From contig NZ_CAMIHB010000001.1 of NCBI RefSeq assembly GCF_946221635.1, forward strand, positions 177,470 to 241,469: a stretch of DNA of 64,000 nt, written 5' to 3'. The translations under genes and the position numbers were made by a program. Under the pieces are notes generated by a model, which did no database searches, had not been told where the DNA came from, and saw only the letters and a list, made by a program, of their open reading frames with translations. The first letter of the stretch is position 1, and every line of letters begins with the position of its first letter. The stretch comes from an uncultured Rhodoferax sp. Lineage in GTDB: Bacteria; Pseudomonadota; Gammaproteobacteria; Burkholderiales; Burkholderiaceae_C. Shown one piece after another: positions 40,019 through 48,802 of this stretch.

Positions 40019-40969
40019 ATGCCGTCCCGGCCCAATCCAGGGGAGCCGTTCCACGTGACCAGGATCCTCGCCTGCCTTTTGTCCCCGCTGCTTCTGGGAG
40101 TCACCCTGCTGCTGTTCTTCGGTGCGCAGGCGCATGGCTGGAACCTCGCCACGGTCTTCGCCTGGATGTCGGGTGGGCGCATTCTCCTGCTCTTGCTGCT
40201 GGAGCGCTGTTTCCCCGCACAACCCGAATGGCAGATGACCTGGGCCAGCTTTCGGCGCGATCTGAAGTACATGGCGGTGAACGGTGGCGTGGCCGGCCTC
40301 CTGAAGGTACTGCCGGCATGGGTGGCACTGGACATGAGCCGCTGGAATACCGGTGTAGTGGTGGACTTGCCGGTGTGGGTGGAGCTGCTGATGCTCGTGC
40401 TGACCTATGAATTTTTTCAGTACTGGTACCACCGCTTCAGTCACGAAGGGCGTGGTCGTTGGGGGGCGTGGCTATGGCGTACCCATGTGGCGCACCACCT
40501 GCCAGACCGTGTGTACCTGCTGATGCATCCGGTGGGGCACCCCCTGAATTTGCTGATTTCCCTGGCCCTGGTGCAGTGGCCGCTGGTGGTGTTGGGCGTG
40601 CGTCCCGAGACCGTGTTTCTGTTCAATGCCCTGATGAGCCTGCAAGGACTGCTGTCGCATTTCAATGTGGATGTGCGGGCCGGTTGGATGAACTACCTGC
40701 TGGTCGGCACGGAGTTGCATCGCCATCACCACAGCGCGGACATGCAGGAAGCCCAGAACTATGGGGTCTTGACGCCATTCTGGGACCTGGTTTTCGGGAC
40801 CTTTGTCTACACCCCGGGCCAGCTCCCGGGCCGCTTGGGCGTGGCGGACCCAGCACACTACCCCGACAGCGCGGATCTTGCCCGGGTGCTGGCCCTGCCC
40901 TGGCAGGGAGGAGACCCGGTGGAGTCGGAACCGCGGCCAGTCCAGGGGGGCATGCCGCCACCATCGTGA
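40019..40969 (+). CDS. Sterol desaturase-family (fatty acid hydroxylase) membrane enzyme
   Basis: A 316-residue integral membrane di-iron enzyme (PF04116). The histidine boxes are HRFSH, HVAHH and HRHHH, in the expected order, between hydrophobic helices. Such enzymes hydroxylate or desaturate lipids, sterols or carotenoids; the substrate is unknown. ATG 40019 has AAGGAG eight bases upstream; longer frames lack a site. The stop codon lies inside the left 60-bp direct repeat, so the last residue or two come from sequence duplicated from the molybdopterin gene. The original C-terminus may have been altered by that rearrangement. Confidence 0.87.
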   Translation: MPSRPNPGEPFHVTRILACLLSPLLLGVTLLLFFGAQAHGWNLATVFAWMSGGRILLLLLLERCFPAQPEWQMTWASFRRDLKYMAVNGGVAGLLKVLPAWVALDMSRWNTGVVVDLPVWVELLMLVLTYEFFQYWYHRFSHEGRGRWGAWLWRTHVAHHLPDRVYLLMHPVGHPLNLLISLALVQWPLVVLGVRPETVFLFNALMSLQGLLSHFNVDVRAGWMNYLLVGTELHRHHHSADMQEAQNYGVLTPFWDLVFGTFVYTPGQLPGRLGVADPAHYPDSADLARVLALPWQGGDPVESEPRPVQGGMPPPS

Positions 40970-41020
40970 TCGCCACCCCGCCCAGCACGGCGTTGCCGGA
41001 GAGCGGGTCGCGCAGTTGGT
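40961..41020 (+). repeat. 60-bp direct repeat, left copy
   Basis: Sixty bases identical to 43653-43712, where they encode the C-terminal region of the molybdopterin oxidoreductase on the minus strand. The left copy is outside that gene and contains the stop codon of the sterol-desaturase-like gene. The two copies are 2692 bases apart and bound a four-gene islet. Confidence 0.9.
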
Positions 41021-41064
41021 TCCATTGGCTTTATCGTTCCTGCTGGGCGTGGTGTGCCCGCACC

Positions 41065-41442
41065 TTAAGCAAACTGGGCGATGCCGTTGCCAAAGCTCCA
41101 ATTCTCCTTGGCGCTTTCGATGAGATTGATGATGACGTCCTCCGCCTTGAAGGCCGTGTGGCTGGCAATTTCGGCGGCAATCGCGCTGAACAGCGCTTTC
41201 TTCAGTTCTGCGGACCGGGGCGCCAGGACAATTTGAATCATCACGACGCTCTGGGAGTGCGTGATTCCCATGAATTCTTCTGCGCACACCATTTCATCGT
41301 TTGCCCGGCGTGTGATTGTCTGAAAACGATCAGCCATTGGAATATGGAGCGCGCTCACCAGGGCTTTGTGAACCAGGTCGGCTATGTGTCGAATGGTCTG
41401 GGGAGGTGTGTCTTCAGGAATATCAATTCGGACGATAGGCAT
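41065..41442 (-). CDS. Tautomerase_2-family enzyme
   Basis: A 125-residue protein of the Tautomerase_2 family. The N-terminal MPIVRIDIPE provides the catalytic Pro-2 of the superfamily. MADRFQTITRR, SVVMIQIVLAPR and the C-terminal ESAKENWSFGNGIAQF match the family pattern as I recall it. Members tautomerise or dehalogenate small keto-acids. Its start overlaps the upstream glyoxalase stop by 20 bases, so it is co-translated. It is the last gene of the minus-strand trio in the islet. Confidence 0.88.
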   Translation of the reverse strand: MPIVRIDIPEDTPPQTIRHIADLVHKALVSALHIPMADRFQTITRRANDEMVCAEEFMGITHSQSVVMIQIVLAPRSAELKKALFSAIAAEIASHTAFKAEDVIINLIESAKENWSFGNGIAQFA

Positions 41443-41905
41443 GGGGTCTCCTGGAAACTGGGGTGGCTTCCTGCTGAATCAGTTCAATCCGGTACCCGTC
41501 CGGGTCCTGGATGAAGGCGATGTGTTCGGTATTCGCTCGGTCGGGTGAGTTTGCGGACATCGGGCCGGGGTGGCGTAGGACCGGGACGCCAGCGGCCTGG
41601 AGGGTGGCGCAAGTCATGTAGATATCCGCGCATTCCAAAGCAATGTGCCCATAGGCATCTCCCTTGGCATAGGTTCTTTCGTCCCAGTTGTGCGTCAGCT
41701 CAAGGACCGAGTCAGTACTCTCGGCCCCATAGCCCAGAAAAGCCAGCGCAAATTGGCCGTCGGGGTAGCGCTCCCGGCGCATGAGTTGCATGCCCAGCAA
41801 CGTCGTGTAGAAATCGATGGACCGATCCAGGTCGGAGACCCGGAGCATGGTGTGCAACAGACGGGTGGGGTGGCTGGTGCGCAGAGTTTCGGTGATGGGT
41901 GTCAT
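41423..41905 (-). CDS. VOC-family lactoylglutathione lyase (GloA-like)
   Basis: A 160-residue glyoxalase I-like protein. RLLHTMLRVSDLDRSIDFY is the family N-terminus and gives the first metal ligand His; SVLELTHNWD, AYGHIALEC and DPDGYRIELIQ give the Glu, His and Glu that complete the site. The reaction would be isomerisation of the methylglyoxal-glutathione adduct. It overlaps the tautomerase gene and is 72 bases after the other tautomerase. Its presence suggests that the islet pathway yields a reactive aldehyde, or that the enzyme has a related ring-cleavage or isomerase role. Confidence 0.9.
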   Translation of the reverse strand: MTPITETLRTSHPTRLLHTMLRVSDLDRSIDFYTTLLGMQLMRRERYPDGQFALAFLGYGAESTDSVLELTHNWDERTYAKGDAYGHIALECADIYMTCATLQAAGVPVLRHPGPMSANSPDRANTEHIAFIQDPDGYRIELIQQEATPVSRRPHAYRPN

Positions 41906-41977
41906 GGAATTGGGTCTGGATAGTTCCGTGGCGGCACGTTCGCACTGAGGCCAACGTGCCGCCCTCGCGAGGTGCCC

Positions 41978-42394
41978 TTAGCCCTTGGCTGCCGCGGCAC
42001 CCAACTCTTCGTTGGTGTAGGCCACCCCGCCAATGCCCCACATGCCATCTACCGCATATTTCAGATTCACCCAGATCTGCTCCCGAGGGTGTTTGCCTTC
42101 GCAGGCATCAAAGACGATCTGCGTGGCTTCCTTCACATACGCCTGCTGGATTTCCCGCGTGGGGAAAGCAAAGGATGGTGTGAGCCATTCGACGATAGCC
42201 ACCGCCGTTGGCTTGAGGCCTGCGAATGTGCTGTCTGCCGGAATGTCCGCGATGTGTCCAATCACATTGGGTGTGAAGACTTGGTTGCCGGCCAATCCGT
42301 GCAGTTTCAGGAATGCTTCCGAGAGCTTGGTGACAGTCGCCTGGCGGCGCTCTTTGGGGATCAGTCCTTCAGTAACGATAAGTGTGAGTGGCAT
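41978..42394 (-). CDS. Tautomerase superfamily (4-OT-like) protein
   Basis: A 138-residue protein beginning MPLTLIVTEGLIPKERRQAT, again with Pro-2. The rest (FLKLHGLAGNQVFTPNVIGH, VNLKYAVDGMWGIGGVAYT) is unlike the Tautomerase_2 protein downstream, so the two are not recent duplicates. It probably acts on a small unsaturated keto-acid. TTGGAG lies about seven bases before ATG 42394. It heads the minus-strand trio and is divergent from a LysR regulator, the classical arrangement for LysR-controlled catabolic genes. Confidence 0.78.
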   Translation of the reverse strand: MPLTLIVTEGLIPKERRQATVTKLSEAFLKLHGLAGNQVFTPNVIGHIADIPADSTFAGLKPTAVAIVEWLTPSFAFPTREIQQAYVKEATQIVFDACEGKHPREQIWVNLKYAVDGMWGIGGVAYTNEELGAAAAKG

Positions 42395-42408
42395 TTCAAC
42401 TCCAAGAG

Positions 42409-42445
42409 GTATTTGCGAAATACAGAACGTGGCCTGGCCCGTTCT
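42409..42445. promoter_or_regulatory. Two inverted repeats, candidate LysR operator
   Basis: GTATTTGCGAAATAC (42409-42423) is a perfect inverted repeat containing the LysR T-N11-A pattern. Adjacent to it AGAACG (42424-42429) and CGTTCT (42440-42445) form a second 6-bp inverted repeat with a 10-base spacer. Both are in the 149-base gap between the tautomerase and the LysR gene. Confidence 0.55.
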
Positions 42446-42543
42446 GCGGTGTACGGAATATCCGCACCGGCGTAATGTGCGATGGCAGGGCCATTTCGGA
42501 AACCGCTTGTGGTAGACAGTGCTTGTGCAGAAAATGCACAACC

Positions 42544-43461
42544 ATGAACGAATTGAATCTGGATGATTTTTTGCTCTTTGCGCAAGTAGCCAATGCCTTG
42601 TCGTTTTCGGCTGTGGCGCGTGAGCGCAATGTCGCCCCCAGCTATGTTTCGCGAAGAATGGCACGGATAGAAGCAGCTTGTGGTCTTCGGCTGGCCCATC
42701 GAACCACCCACAGCCTGTCCCTGACCGAGGAGGGAGAGGTGTTTCTGGAGCACGCCCGCAGAATCCTCGACGAGTTCGGCCAGCTTCAGGACGGTATCGG
42801 CGGCCGCAGTCAGAATATTTCAGGCGTGGTACGTATCAGCGTGAGTCAATTGTTGGCGGAATACGTGTTGATCCCGCGCTTGCACAAACTGGCAGGTCTT
42901 TATGCGGGTTTGTCGGTGGAGCTGCAGGTGGAAGATCGGTTGGTGGACATGGCGGACGAGTCCATCGACATTGCCATCCGTGCAGGTGCTGAGCCAGCCC
43001 AGGCTGCGATTGCCAGAACCCTGGGAACACATGGCCGTGCGCTCTATGCGTCACCGGCCTATTTGCGCAAATGGGGTACGCCCAAGTCCATCGACGACTT
43101 GTCCGCGCATCGACTTATTTCCAACGCGGCAACCCTGTCTCACAACCGCTGGGAGTTTCATGTGCATGGCAAGCCCGCCACTCTGGATGTGCGTGGGCAT
43201 GTGCGGGTGAACAACAGTGCTTCCGTCATTTCACTGGCGCTGAATGGCGCCGGAATTGCGCGCATCAATGACGTGATCGGCGACACTCTGGTGAAGGAAG
43301 GACGCCTGCGCCCCGTATTGCCCAAGTTTGTCCACGCAGGCCGTAACCCTGTGTATGCGGTCATTCTCAGTACCCGACATCGAGCCCCGAAAATTGTGGC
43401 CACCATGGACTTTCTCCAATCGTGCTTTCACGAGTTTCGCATGCTCATGCGTGCCGTGTAG
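42544..43461 (+). CDS. LysR-family regulator of the islet
   Basis: A 305-residue LysR regulator. The winged HTH occupies residues 1-60 (LLFAQVANALSFSAVARERN) and the ligand-binding domain follows (ISVSQLLAEYVLIPRLHKLA, SIDIAIRAGAEPAQAAI). Its sequence places it near the AaeR/CrgA-like group. It is divergent from the tautomerase-glyoxalase-tautomerase genes and probably activates them, with a pathway intermediate as co-inducer. The base composition of the gene is lower in G+C than the flanking acnA and molybdopterin genes, in line with transfer. Confidence 0.88.
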   Translation: MNELNLDDFLLFAQVANALSFSAVARERNVAPSYVSRRMARIEAACGLRLAHRTTHSLSLTEEGEVFLEHARRILDEFGQLQDGIGGRSQNISGVVRISVSQLLAEYVLIPRLHKLAGLYAGLSVELQVEDRLVDMADESIDIAIRAGAEPAQAAIARTLGTHGRALYASPAYLRKWGTPKSIDDLSAHRLISNAATLSHNRWEFHVHGKPATLDVRGHVRVNNSASVISLALNGAGIARINDVIGDTLVKEGRLRPVLPKFVHAGRNPVYAVILSTRHRAPKIVATMDFLQSCFHEFRMLMRAV

Positions 43462-43641
43462 CGTTTGGGTGCTTTATGTGACGCACTATTTCGCCACGGT
43501 TTTGAGAGGCTATGCCCGGCAAAAATGGCAGCCCACGGGTGTCAGCATGCGAGAGCATGATGGTGCGCCAGGTGGAGGAGGAAGCCTCCATTGCCTTGCC
43601 GGCCCGCGTTTTGATTGACCGCAATTTGCCTGCGTAAGCGA
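43462..43641. other. Intergenic stretch at the right end of the islet
   Basis: The 180 bases between the LysR stop and the molybdopterin gene stop contain no convincing ORF, terminator or RNA. A small GGAGG/CCTCC hairpin lies near 43577-43590. The sequence is of lower G+C than the gene to its right. Confidence 0.5.
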
Positions 43642-45858
43642 CTACGCGGATTCCATCGTGATCGCCACCCCGCCCAGCACGGCGTTGCCGGAGAGCGGGT
43701 CGCGCAGTTGGTCGTCCAGCAGGGCGTTGAGGTTGGCGCCGGGGCGCTCGGCGGCCACGCGCAGCTGGGCACCGGGGAGGTTGTGACCCCAGCCATGCGG
43801 CAGGCTCACCACGCCAGGCATCATCTGGTCGCTGACATGCACCAGGGCCTGCACGCTGCGCGGGCCATTGCGCAGGGTGGCCATGCCGCCGTCTTGCACG
43901 CCGTGGCGTGCGGCATCCCTGGGGTGGACCAGCGCGGTGCAGCGGAAGGGCCCCTTGGCCAGCGTGGGCAGGTTGTGCATCCAGCTGTTGTTGGTGCGCA
44001 CATCGCGCCGACCGATGATGACCAAATCTGGTGCTGGCCGGCGCAGATCCTGCGCGGCGCGCTGCAAATCTTGTAGCAGCAAGGGTGGCGCCAGCTCCAC
44101 CTTGCCGCTGGGCGTGCGCAGCATCTCGGGGATGCGGGGTTGCAGTTCGCCCAGGTCGATGCCGCCCGAGGCGCTGGCGTCCATCACCTTGCGCAGGTTG
44201 AGTCCGTCGGGCTTCTGGCCAAACTGGTCGCCATACGGCCCGGTGCGCAGGGCCACGTCCAGGTTGCGCCGGGGGCCGCGCAGGCCGTGGGTGGCGGTGA
44301 TCACGGCCGCCGCGTGGGGGCCGAACAGGCGCTCTGCATCGCTTGCAAACTGGGCGTCGTCCAGCGCATCGGCATCGCACTGCGCGCCCTGGCCCTGCAC
44401 GATGGCGGCGAGCTTGAGCAGGGTTTGCCATTCCTCGGGCTGGCCTTCGGGCTGCGGCAGCACGGGCGGGCTGTAGCGCGCATGGTTGCGCCAGGAGAGC
44501 TGGGGGAAGGCCACGTCGTAGTGCAGGTCTTCCAGCGGCGAGAGGCCGGGCAGGATGACGTCCGCATGGCGTGTGGTTTCGTTCAGGTAGATATCCAGGC
44601 TGACCATGAAGTCCAGCTGTTCCAGCGCGGCGGAGAGGCGCGGGCCGTTGGGGCTGGAGAGCACGGGGTTGGTGGCCACGGTGATGAGGGCGCGCACCTG
44701 GCCCTCGCCCGGGGTTTCAATCTCTTCGGCCAGGCAGGTGATGGGTAGCTCGCCATAGACCTCGGGCGCGCCGCTCACGCGCGCATGGTGGCGGCCGGTG
44801 CTCACGCCCTTGCCCACGCCGGGCTTGCCCACGGTGTTGCTGGCAAACGCTGCGGACTTGGCAAACAGCATGCCGCCCTCGGTGTCCAGGTGGCCGGTCA
44901 GCGTGTTCAGCACATCCACCAGCCAGCTGGCCAGCGTGCCGTATTCCTGGGTGCAGGTGCCGATGCGGGCATAGACGGCGGCGCGCGGGGTGCGGGCCAG
45001 CTGGTGCGCCAGCGTGCGGATGGTGTCGGCCTCCATGCCGCAGCGCGCGGCGACGGCTTCCGGCGTGAAGGTGGCAATGGCGGTACGCACTTCGTCGGCG
45101 CCGTTCACCCATTCGGCCACGCGGCCCAGCGTGACCAGGTTTTCGTCAAACAGGGTATGCACCATGGCTGCCAGCAGGAACACATCGGCGCCGGGGCGGA
45201 TGAAGTGGTGGGCATCGGCGATGGCCGCCGTCTCGGTGCGGCGCGGGTCGATCACGACGAGCTGGCCGCCGCGCGCCTGCAGCGCTTTGGCCTTGCCCTT
45301 GAAGTCGGGCACGGTCCACATGCTGCCGTTGCTGGCCAGCGGGTTGGCGCCAATGACCAGCAGCAGCTCGGTGCGGCTGATGTCGGGCAGGGCGGTGGAG
45401 AGCCAGTGGCCGAACATCAGGCCGCTGGCCAGTTGCTTGGGCATCTGGTCCAGCGTGGAGGCGGAGAACACATTCTTGCTACCCAAGGTGCGTGCCAGCT
45501 TGCCGAAGTAAGTGAGCAGGCCGATCTTGTGCGCCGACGGGTTGCCCACAGCGATGGCCGTGGCGTTGCGCCCGTGGGCAGCGATCAGCGGCGGCAGGCG
45601 TTTTTCAATCTCGGCAAAGGCTTCTTCCCAGGTCGCCTCTACATGGACGCCATGGCGCTTGATGCGTGGGGTGCGCAGGCGGTCGGGGTCTTCGTGCAGG
45701 TCTTTGAGGGCCACGGCCTTGGGGCAGATGTAGCCCCGGCTCAGCACATCGGCCTCATGCCCGCGGATGCTGACGACCTGCTGGTCGCGGACCTTGATTT
45801 CCAGGCCACAGCAGGCCTCGCACAAGGGGCAGATGCGGTGATGGGTGGTTTCGGTCAT
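43642..45858 (-). CDS. Molybdopterin-dependent oxidoreductase
   Basis: A 738-residue catalytic subunit of the DMSO reductase/formate dehydrogenase-like superfamily. The N-terminal Fe4S4 site is CPLCEACCGLEI...GYICPKA. MPT-cofactor binding segments (TYFGKLARTLGSKNVFSAST, IGANPLASNGSM) and the C-terminal molydop-binding domain (RRDVRTNNSWMHNLPTLAKG) are complete. There is no Tat signal, so it is cytoplasmic; no electron-transfer partner is adjacent. No Cys or Sec is evident at the active-site position, so the substrate is not predictable. The last codons, after the 60-bp repeat, read ESA-stop. Confidence 0.88.
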   Translation of the reverse strand: MTETTHHRICPLCEACCGLEIKVRDQQVVSIRGHEADVLSRGYICPKAVALKDLHEDPDRLRTPRIKRHGVHVEATWEEAFAEIEKRLPPLIAAHGRNATAIAVGNPSAHKIGLLTYFGKLARTLGSKNVFSASTLDQMPKQLASGLMFGHWLSTALPDISRTELLLVIGANPLASNGSMWTVPDFKGKAKALQARGGQLVVIDPRRTETAAIADAHHFIRPGADVFLLAAMVHTLFDENLVTLGRVAEWVNGADEVRTAIATFTPEAVAARCGMEADTIRTLAHQLARTPRAAVYARIGTCTQEYGTLASWLVDVLNTLTGHLDTEGGMLFAKSAAFASNTVGKPGVGKGVSTGRHHARVSGAPEVYGELPITCLAEEIETPGEGQVRALITVATNPVLSSPNGPRLSAALEQLDFMVSLDIYLNETTRHADVILPGLSPLEDLHYDVAFPQLSWRNHARYSPPVLPQPEGQPEEWQTLLKLAAIVQGQGAQCDADALDDAQFASDAERLFGPHAAAVITATHGLRGPRRNLDVALRTGPYGDQFGQKPDGLNLRKVMDASASGGIDLGELQPRIPEMLRTPSGKVELAPPLLLQDLQRAAQDLRRPAPDLVIIGRRDVRTNNSWMHNLPTLAKGPFRCTALVHPRDAARHGVQDGGMATLRNGPRSVQALVHVSDQMMPGVVSLPHGWGHNLPGAQLRVAAERPGANLNALLDDQLRDPLSGNAVLGGVAITMESA
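43653..43712 (+). repeat. 60-bp direct repeat, right copy
   Basis: Identical to 40961-41020. This copy is within the C-terminal coding region of the molybdopterin oxidoreductase (minus strand, encoding RDPLSGNAVLGGVAITM). It is likely the native copy, because it is in frame with the gene and followed by a stop four codons later. Confidence 0.9.
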
Positions 45859-46001
45859 GGTGGGCTCGCGGTAGGTGGTTGCCGCAGCATTTACGCATGG
45901 CGGTGCTTTGCCTGTCGATAACCCAGGCGACAGTTCTATCCAGCGGGTGTACAGGGTTTTCCCGGCCTGCCAGAATGAAAGCCTTCCCACAGGAGTTCGC
46001 C

Positions 46002-48788
46002 ATGCCCCACGCCTTCGCCTCAACCCTCAAGAAATTCAAGACCGTCTCCGGCAAGAGCGGTCAGTTCCATTCCCTGCCGGCCCTGGCCAAGCAGTTTCCC
46101 AACGTGAGCCGCCTGCCGGTGTCGCTGCGCATCGTGCTGGAAAGCGTGTTGCGCAACTGCGATGGCAAGAAGGTCACCGCAGACCACGTGGCCCAGCTCG
46201 CCAACTGGAAACCCAAGGCCGAGCGCACCGATGAAATCCCCTTTGTGGTGAGCCGTGTGGTGTTGCAGGATTTCACCGGCGTGCCGCTGCTGGCCGACCT
46301 GGCCGCCATGCGCAGCACGGCCCAGCGCCTGGGCAAGAACCCCAAGAAGATTGAGCCGCTGGTACCGGTGGACCTGGTGGTGGACCACTCGGTCATGGTG
46401 GACCACTACGGCAAGAAGAACTCGCTGGACCTGAACATGCGGCTGGAATTCCAGCGCAACCGCGAGCGCTACGAGTTCATGAAGTGGGGCATGCAGGCCT
46501 TCGACACCTTTGGCGTGGTGCCCCCGGGCTTCGGCATCGTGCACCAGGTGAACCTGGAGTACCTGGCGCGCGGCGTGCACAAGACCGCCAAGGACCTGTA
46601 CTACCCGGACTCGCTGGTCGGCACCGACAGCCACACCACCATGATCAACGGCATTGGCGTGGTGGCCTGGGGCTGCGGCGGCATCGAGGCCGAGGCCGCC
46701 ATGCTGGGTCAGCCGGTGTACTTCCTCACCCCCGATGTGGTGGGCTTTGAGCTGACGGGCCGCTTGCGCGAGGGCGTGACGGCGACCGACCTAGTACTGA
46801 CCGTGACCGAGATCCTGCGCAAGCACAAGGTGGTGGGCAAGTTCGTGGAATTTTTTGGCGAAGGCACACGCACGCTGGCGCTGCCCGACCGCGCCACCAT
46901 TGCCAATATGGCGCCCGAGTACGGCGCCACCATGGGCTTTTTCCCCGTGGACGAGAAGACCATCGATTACTTTGAAGGCACCGGCCGCACCAAGGCCGAG
47001 ATCGAGGCCTTCGAGGCCTACTTCAAGGCGCAGGGCCTGTTTGGCGTGCCGGCCAAGGGCGAGCTGGACTACACCAGCGTGGTGACGCTGGACCTGGGCG
47101 ATGTAACGCCCAGCCTGGCCGGCCCCAAGCGCCCGCAGGACCGCATCGAGCTGGGCAAGGTGGCCTCCACCTTCAGCAGCCTGTTCAGCAAGCCGGCCGC
47201 CGAGAACGGCTTCAACCAGCCCGCCGACAAGCTGGACCGCCTGTTCCAGGCCGGCGCCGACGTGGCCGACGCCACCTACCCCGGCAAGGAGCCGCTGCCC
47301 CTGCTGGTGCAGAACGGCGATGTGCTGATTGCCGCCATCACCAGTTGCACCAACACCAGCAACCCCAGCGTGCTGCTGGCGGCCGGCCTCTTGGCCAAGA
47401 AGGCCGTGCAGGCGGGCCTGACGGTGGCGCCGCACATCAAGACCAGCCTGGCGCCGGGCTCGCGCATCGTGACCGAGTACCTGACCGAGGCGGGGCTGTT
47501 GCCGTATCTGGAGAAGCTGGGCTTTGCGCTGGCGGGCTATGGCTGCACCACCTGTATTGGCAATGCCGGCGATTTGTCGCCCGAGCTCAACGAGGTCATC
47601 ACCAAGAACGACCTGGTCTGCGCCGCCGTGTTGTCGGGCAACCGCAACTTCGAGGCGCGCATCCACCCCAACCTCAAGGCCAACTTCCTGGCCAGCCCGC
47701 CGCTGGTAGTGGCCTACGCCATCGCCGGCAATGTGACCAAAGATCTGATGACCCAGCCCGTGGGCCAGGGCAAGGGCGGCAAGGACGTGTACCTGGGTGA
47801 CATCTGGCCCAGCAGCGAAGAGATTTACCAGCTCATGAAGTTCGCCATGAAGGGCAAGGCCTTCCGCGCGAACTACGCCAAGGTCAAGACCGAGCCCGGC
47901 AAACTGTGGGACAAGGTCAAGGGTGTGAGCGGCACCGCCTACACCTGGCCGGCCAGCACCTACATCGCACAGCCACCGTTCTTTGATACGTTTGCTATGG
48001 ATTCAGGAGCTGCTCGCGCAGATTCCACGGGGGCTAAGGGCCAAAAAGCATCTGAAACGGTGCGGGGTGCCCGCATCATGGCCCTGTTTGGCGATTCCAT
48101 CACTACCGACCACATCTCGCCCGCCGGCAGCATCAAGGAAAGCTCGCCCGCCGGCCAGTGGCTCATCGCCAACGGTGTGCAGAAGGCCGACTTCAACAGC
48201 TACGGCGCACGCCGTGGCAACCACGAGGTGATGGTGCGCGGCACCTTTGCCAACGTGCGCATCAAGAACCTGATGATCCCCGCCAAGGCCGACGGCGCGC
48301 GCGAAGAAGGCGGCGTCACGCTCTATCAGGGCAATCAAGGTCGTGGCGAAAAACTTGCCATCTTTGATGCCGCCATGCGCTACATGGCCGAGGGCACGCC
48401 CACGGTGGTGTTTGCGGGTGAGGAATACGGCACCGGCTCCAGCCGCGACTGGGCGGCCAAGGGCACGCAGCTGCTGGGCATCAAGGCCGTGGTGGCGCAG
48501 AGCTTTGAGCGCATCCACCGCTCCAACCTGGTGGGCATGGGCGTGCTGCCGCTGCAGTTCAAGCCCGGCACCAGCTGGAGCAGCCTGGGCCTGACCGGCA
48601 ACGAAACCATCGACATCATTCCCGATGCCAACCTCACGCCGCAAAGTGAGGCGCAGCTGGTGGTGACGCGTGCCGATGGCTCGCAAACCAAGCACACCTT
48701 GCTCTTGCGCATCGACACGCCCATCGAGGTGGACTACTACCGCGCCGGCGGCATCCTGCCCTTTGTGCTGCGCCAATTGCTGGCCTGA
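46002..48788 (+). CDS. acnA: Aconitate hydratase AcnA
   Basis: A 928-residue AcnA-type aconitase of the TCA cycle. The iron-sulfur ligands are in ITSCTNTSNP and YGCTTCIGNAG; the swivelling domain has MALFGDSITTDHISPAGSI and GEEYGTGSSRDWAAKG. AGGAG seven bases before ATG 46002 fixes the start. The linker between PPFFD and GARIMALFGD is 26 residues, against 13 in E. coli AcnA as I recall it, and the extra residues (FAMDSGAARADSTGAKGQK) are encoded by a family A repeat at 47992-48052. The enzyme should still be active since the insertion lies in the interdomain linker. Confidence 0.96.
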   Translation: MPHAFASTLKKFKTVSGKSGQFHSLPALAKQFPNVSRLPVSLRIVLESVLRNCDGKKVTADHVAQLANWKPKAERTDEIPFVVSRVVLQDFTGVPLLADLAAMRSTAQRLGKNPKKIEPLVPVDLVVDHSVMVDHYGKKNSLDLNMRLEFQRNRERYEFMKWGMQAFDTFGVVPPGFGIVHQVNLEYLARGVHKTAKDLYYPDSLVGTDSHTTMINGIGVVAWGCGGIEAEAAMLGQPVYFLTPDVVGFELTGRLREGVTATDLVLTVTEILRKHKVVGKFVEFFGEGTRTLALPDRATIANMAPEYGATMGFFPVDEKTIDYFEGTGRTKAEIEAFEAYFKAQGLFGVPAKGELDYTSVVTLDLGDVTPSLAGPKRPQDRIELGKVASTFSSLFSKPAAENGFNQPADKLDRLFQAGADVADATYPGKEPLPLLVQNGDVLIAAITSCTNTSNPSVLLAAGLLAKKAVQAGLTVAPHIKTSLAPGSRIVTEYLTEAGLLPYLEKLGFALAGYGCTTCIGNAGDLSPELNEVITKNDLVCAAVLSGNRNFEARIHPNLKANFLASPPLVVAYAIAGNVTKDLMTQPVGQGKGGKDVYLGDIWPSSEEIYQLMKFAMKGKAFRANYAKVKTEPGKLWDKVKGVSGTAYTWPASTYIAQPPFFDTFAMDSGAARADSTGAKGQKASETVRGARIMALFGDSITTDHISPAGSIKESSPAGQWLIANGVQKADFNSYGARRGNHEVMVRGTFANVRIKNLMIPAKADGAREEGGVTLYQGNQGRGEKLAIFDAAMRYMAEGTPTVVFAGEEYGTGSSRDWAAKGTQLLGIKAVVAQSFERIHRSNLVGMGVLPLQFKPGTSWSSLGLTGNETIDIIPDANLTPQSEAQLVVTRADGSQTKHTLLLRIDTPIEVDYYRAGGILPFVLRQLLA
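47992..48052 (+). repeat. Dispersed repeat family A, copy inside acnA
   Basis: TTGCTATGGATTCAGGAGCT, GCTCGCGCAGATTCCACGGG, GGCTAAGGGCCAAAAAGCAT. This is the clearest copy of the family, co-directional with acnA and entirely within its coding region, in frame. Confidence 0.85.
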
Positions 48789-48802
48789 AGGGGCAAGGCG
48801 CC

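Noticed and set aside
40961..43712. Classical insertion sequence or transposon in the islet
   Set aside because: No transposase, integrase or terminal inverted repeats were found; only the 60-bp direct repeats.
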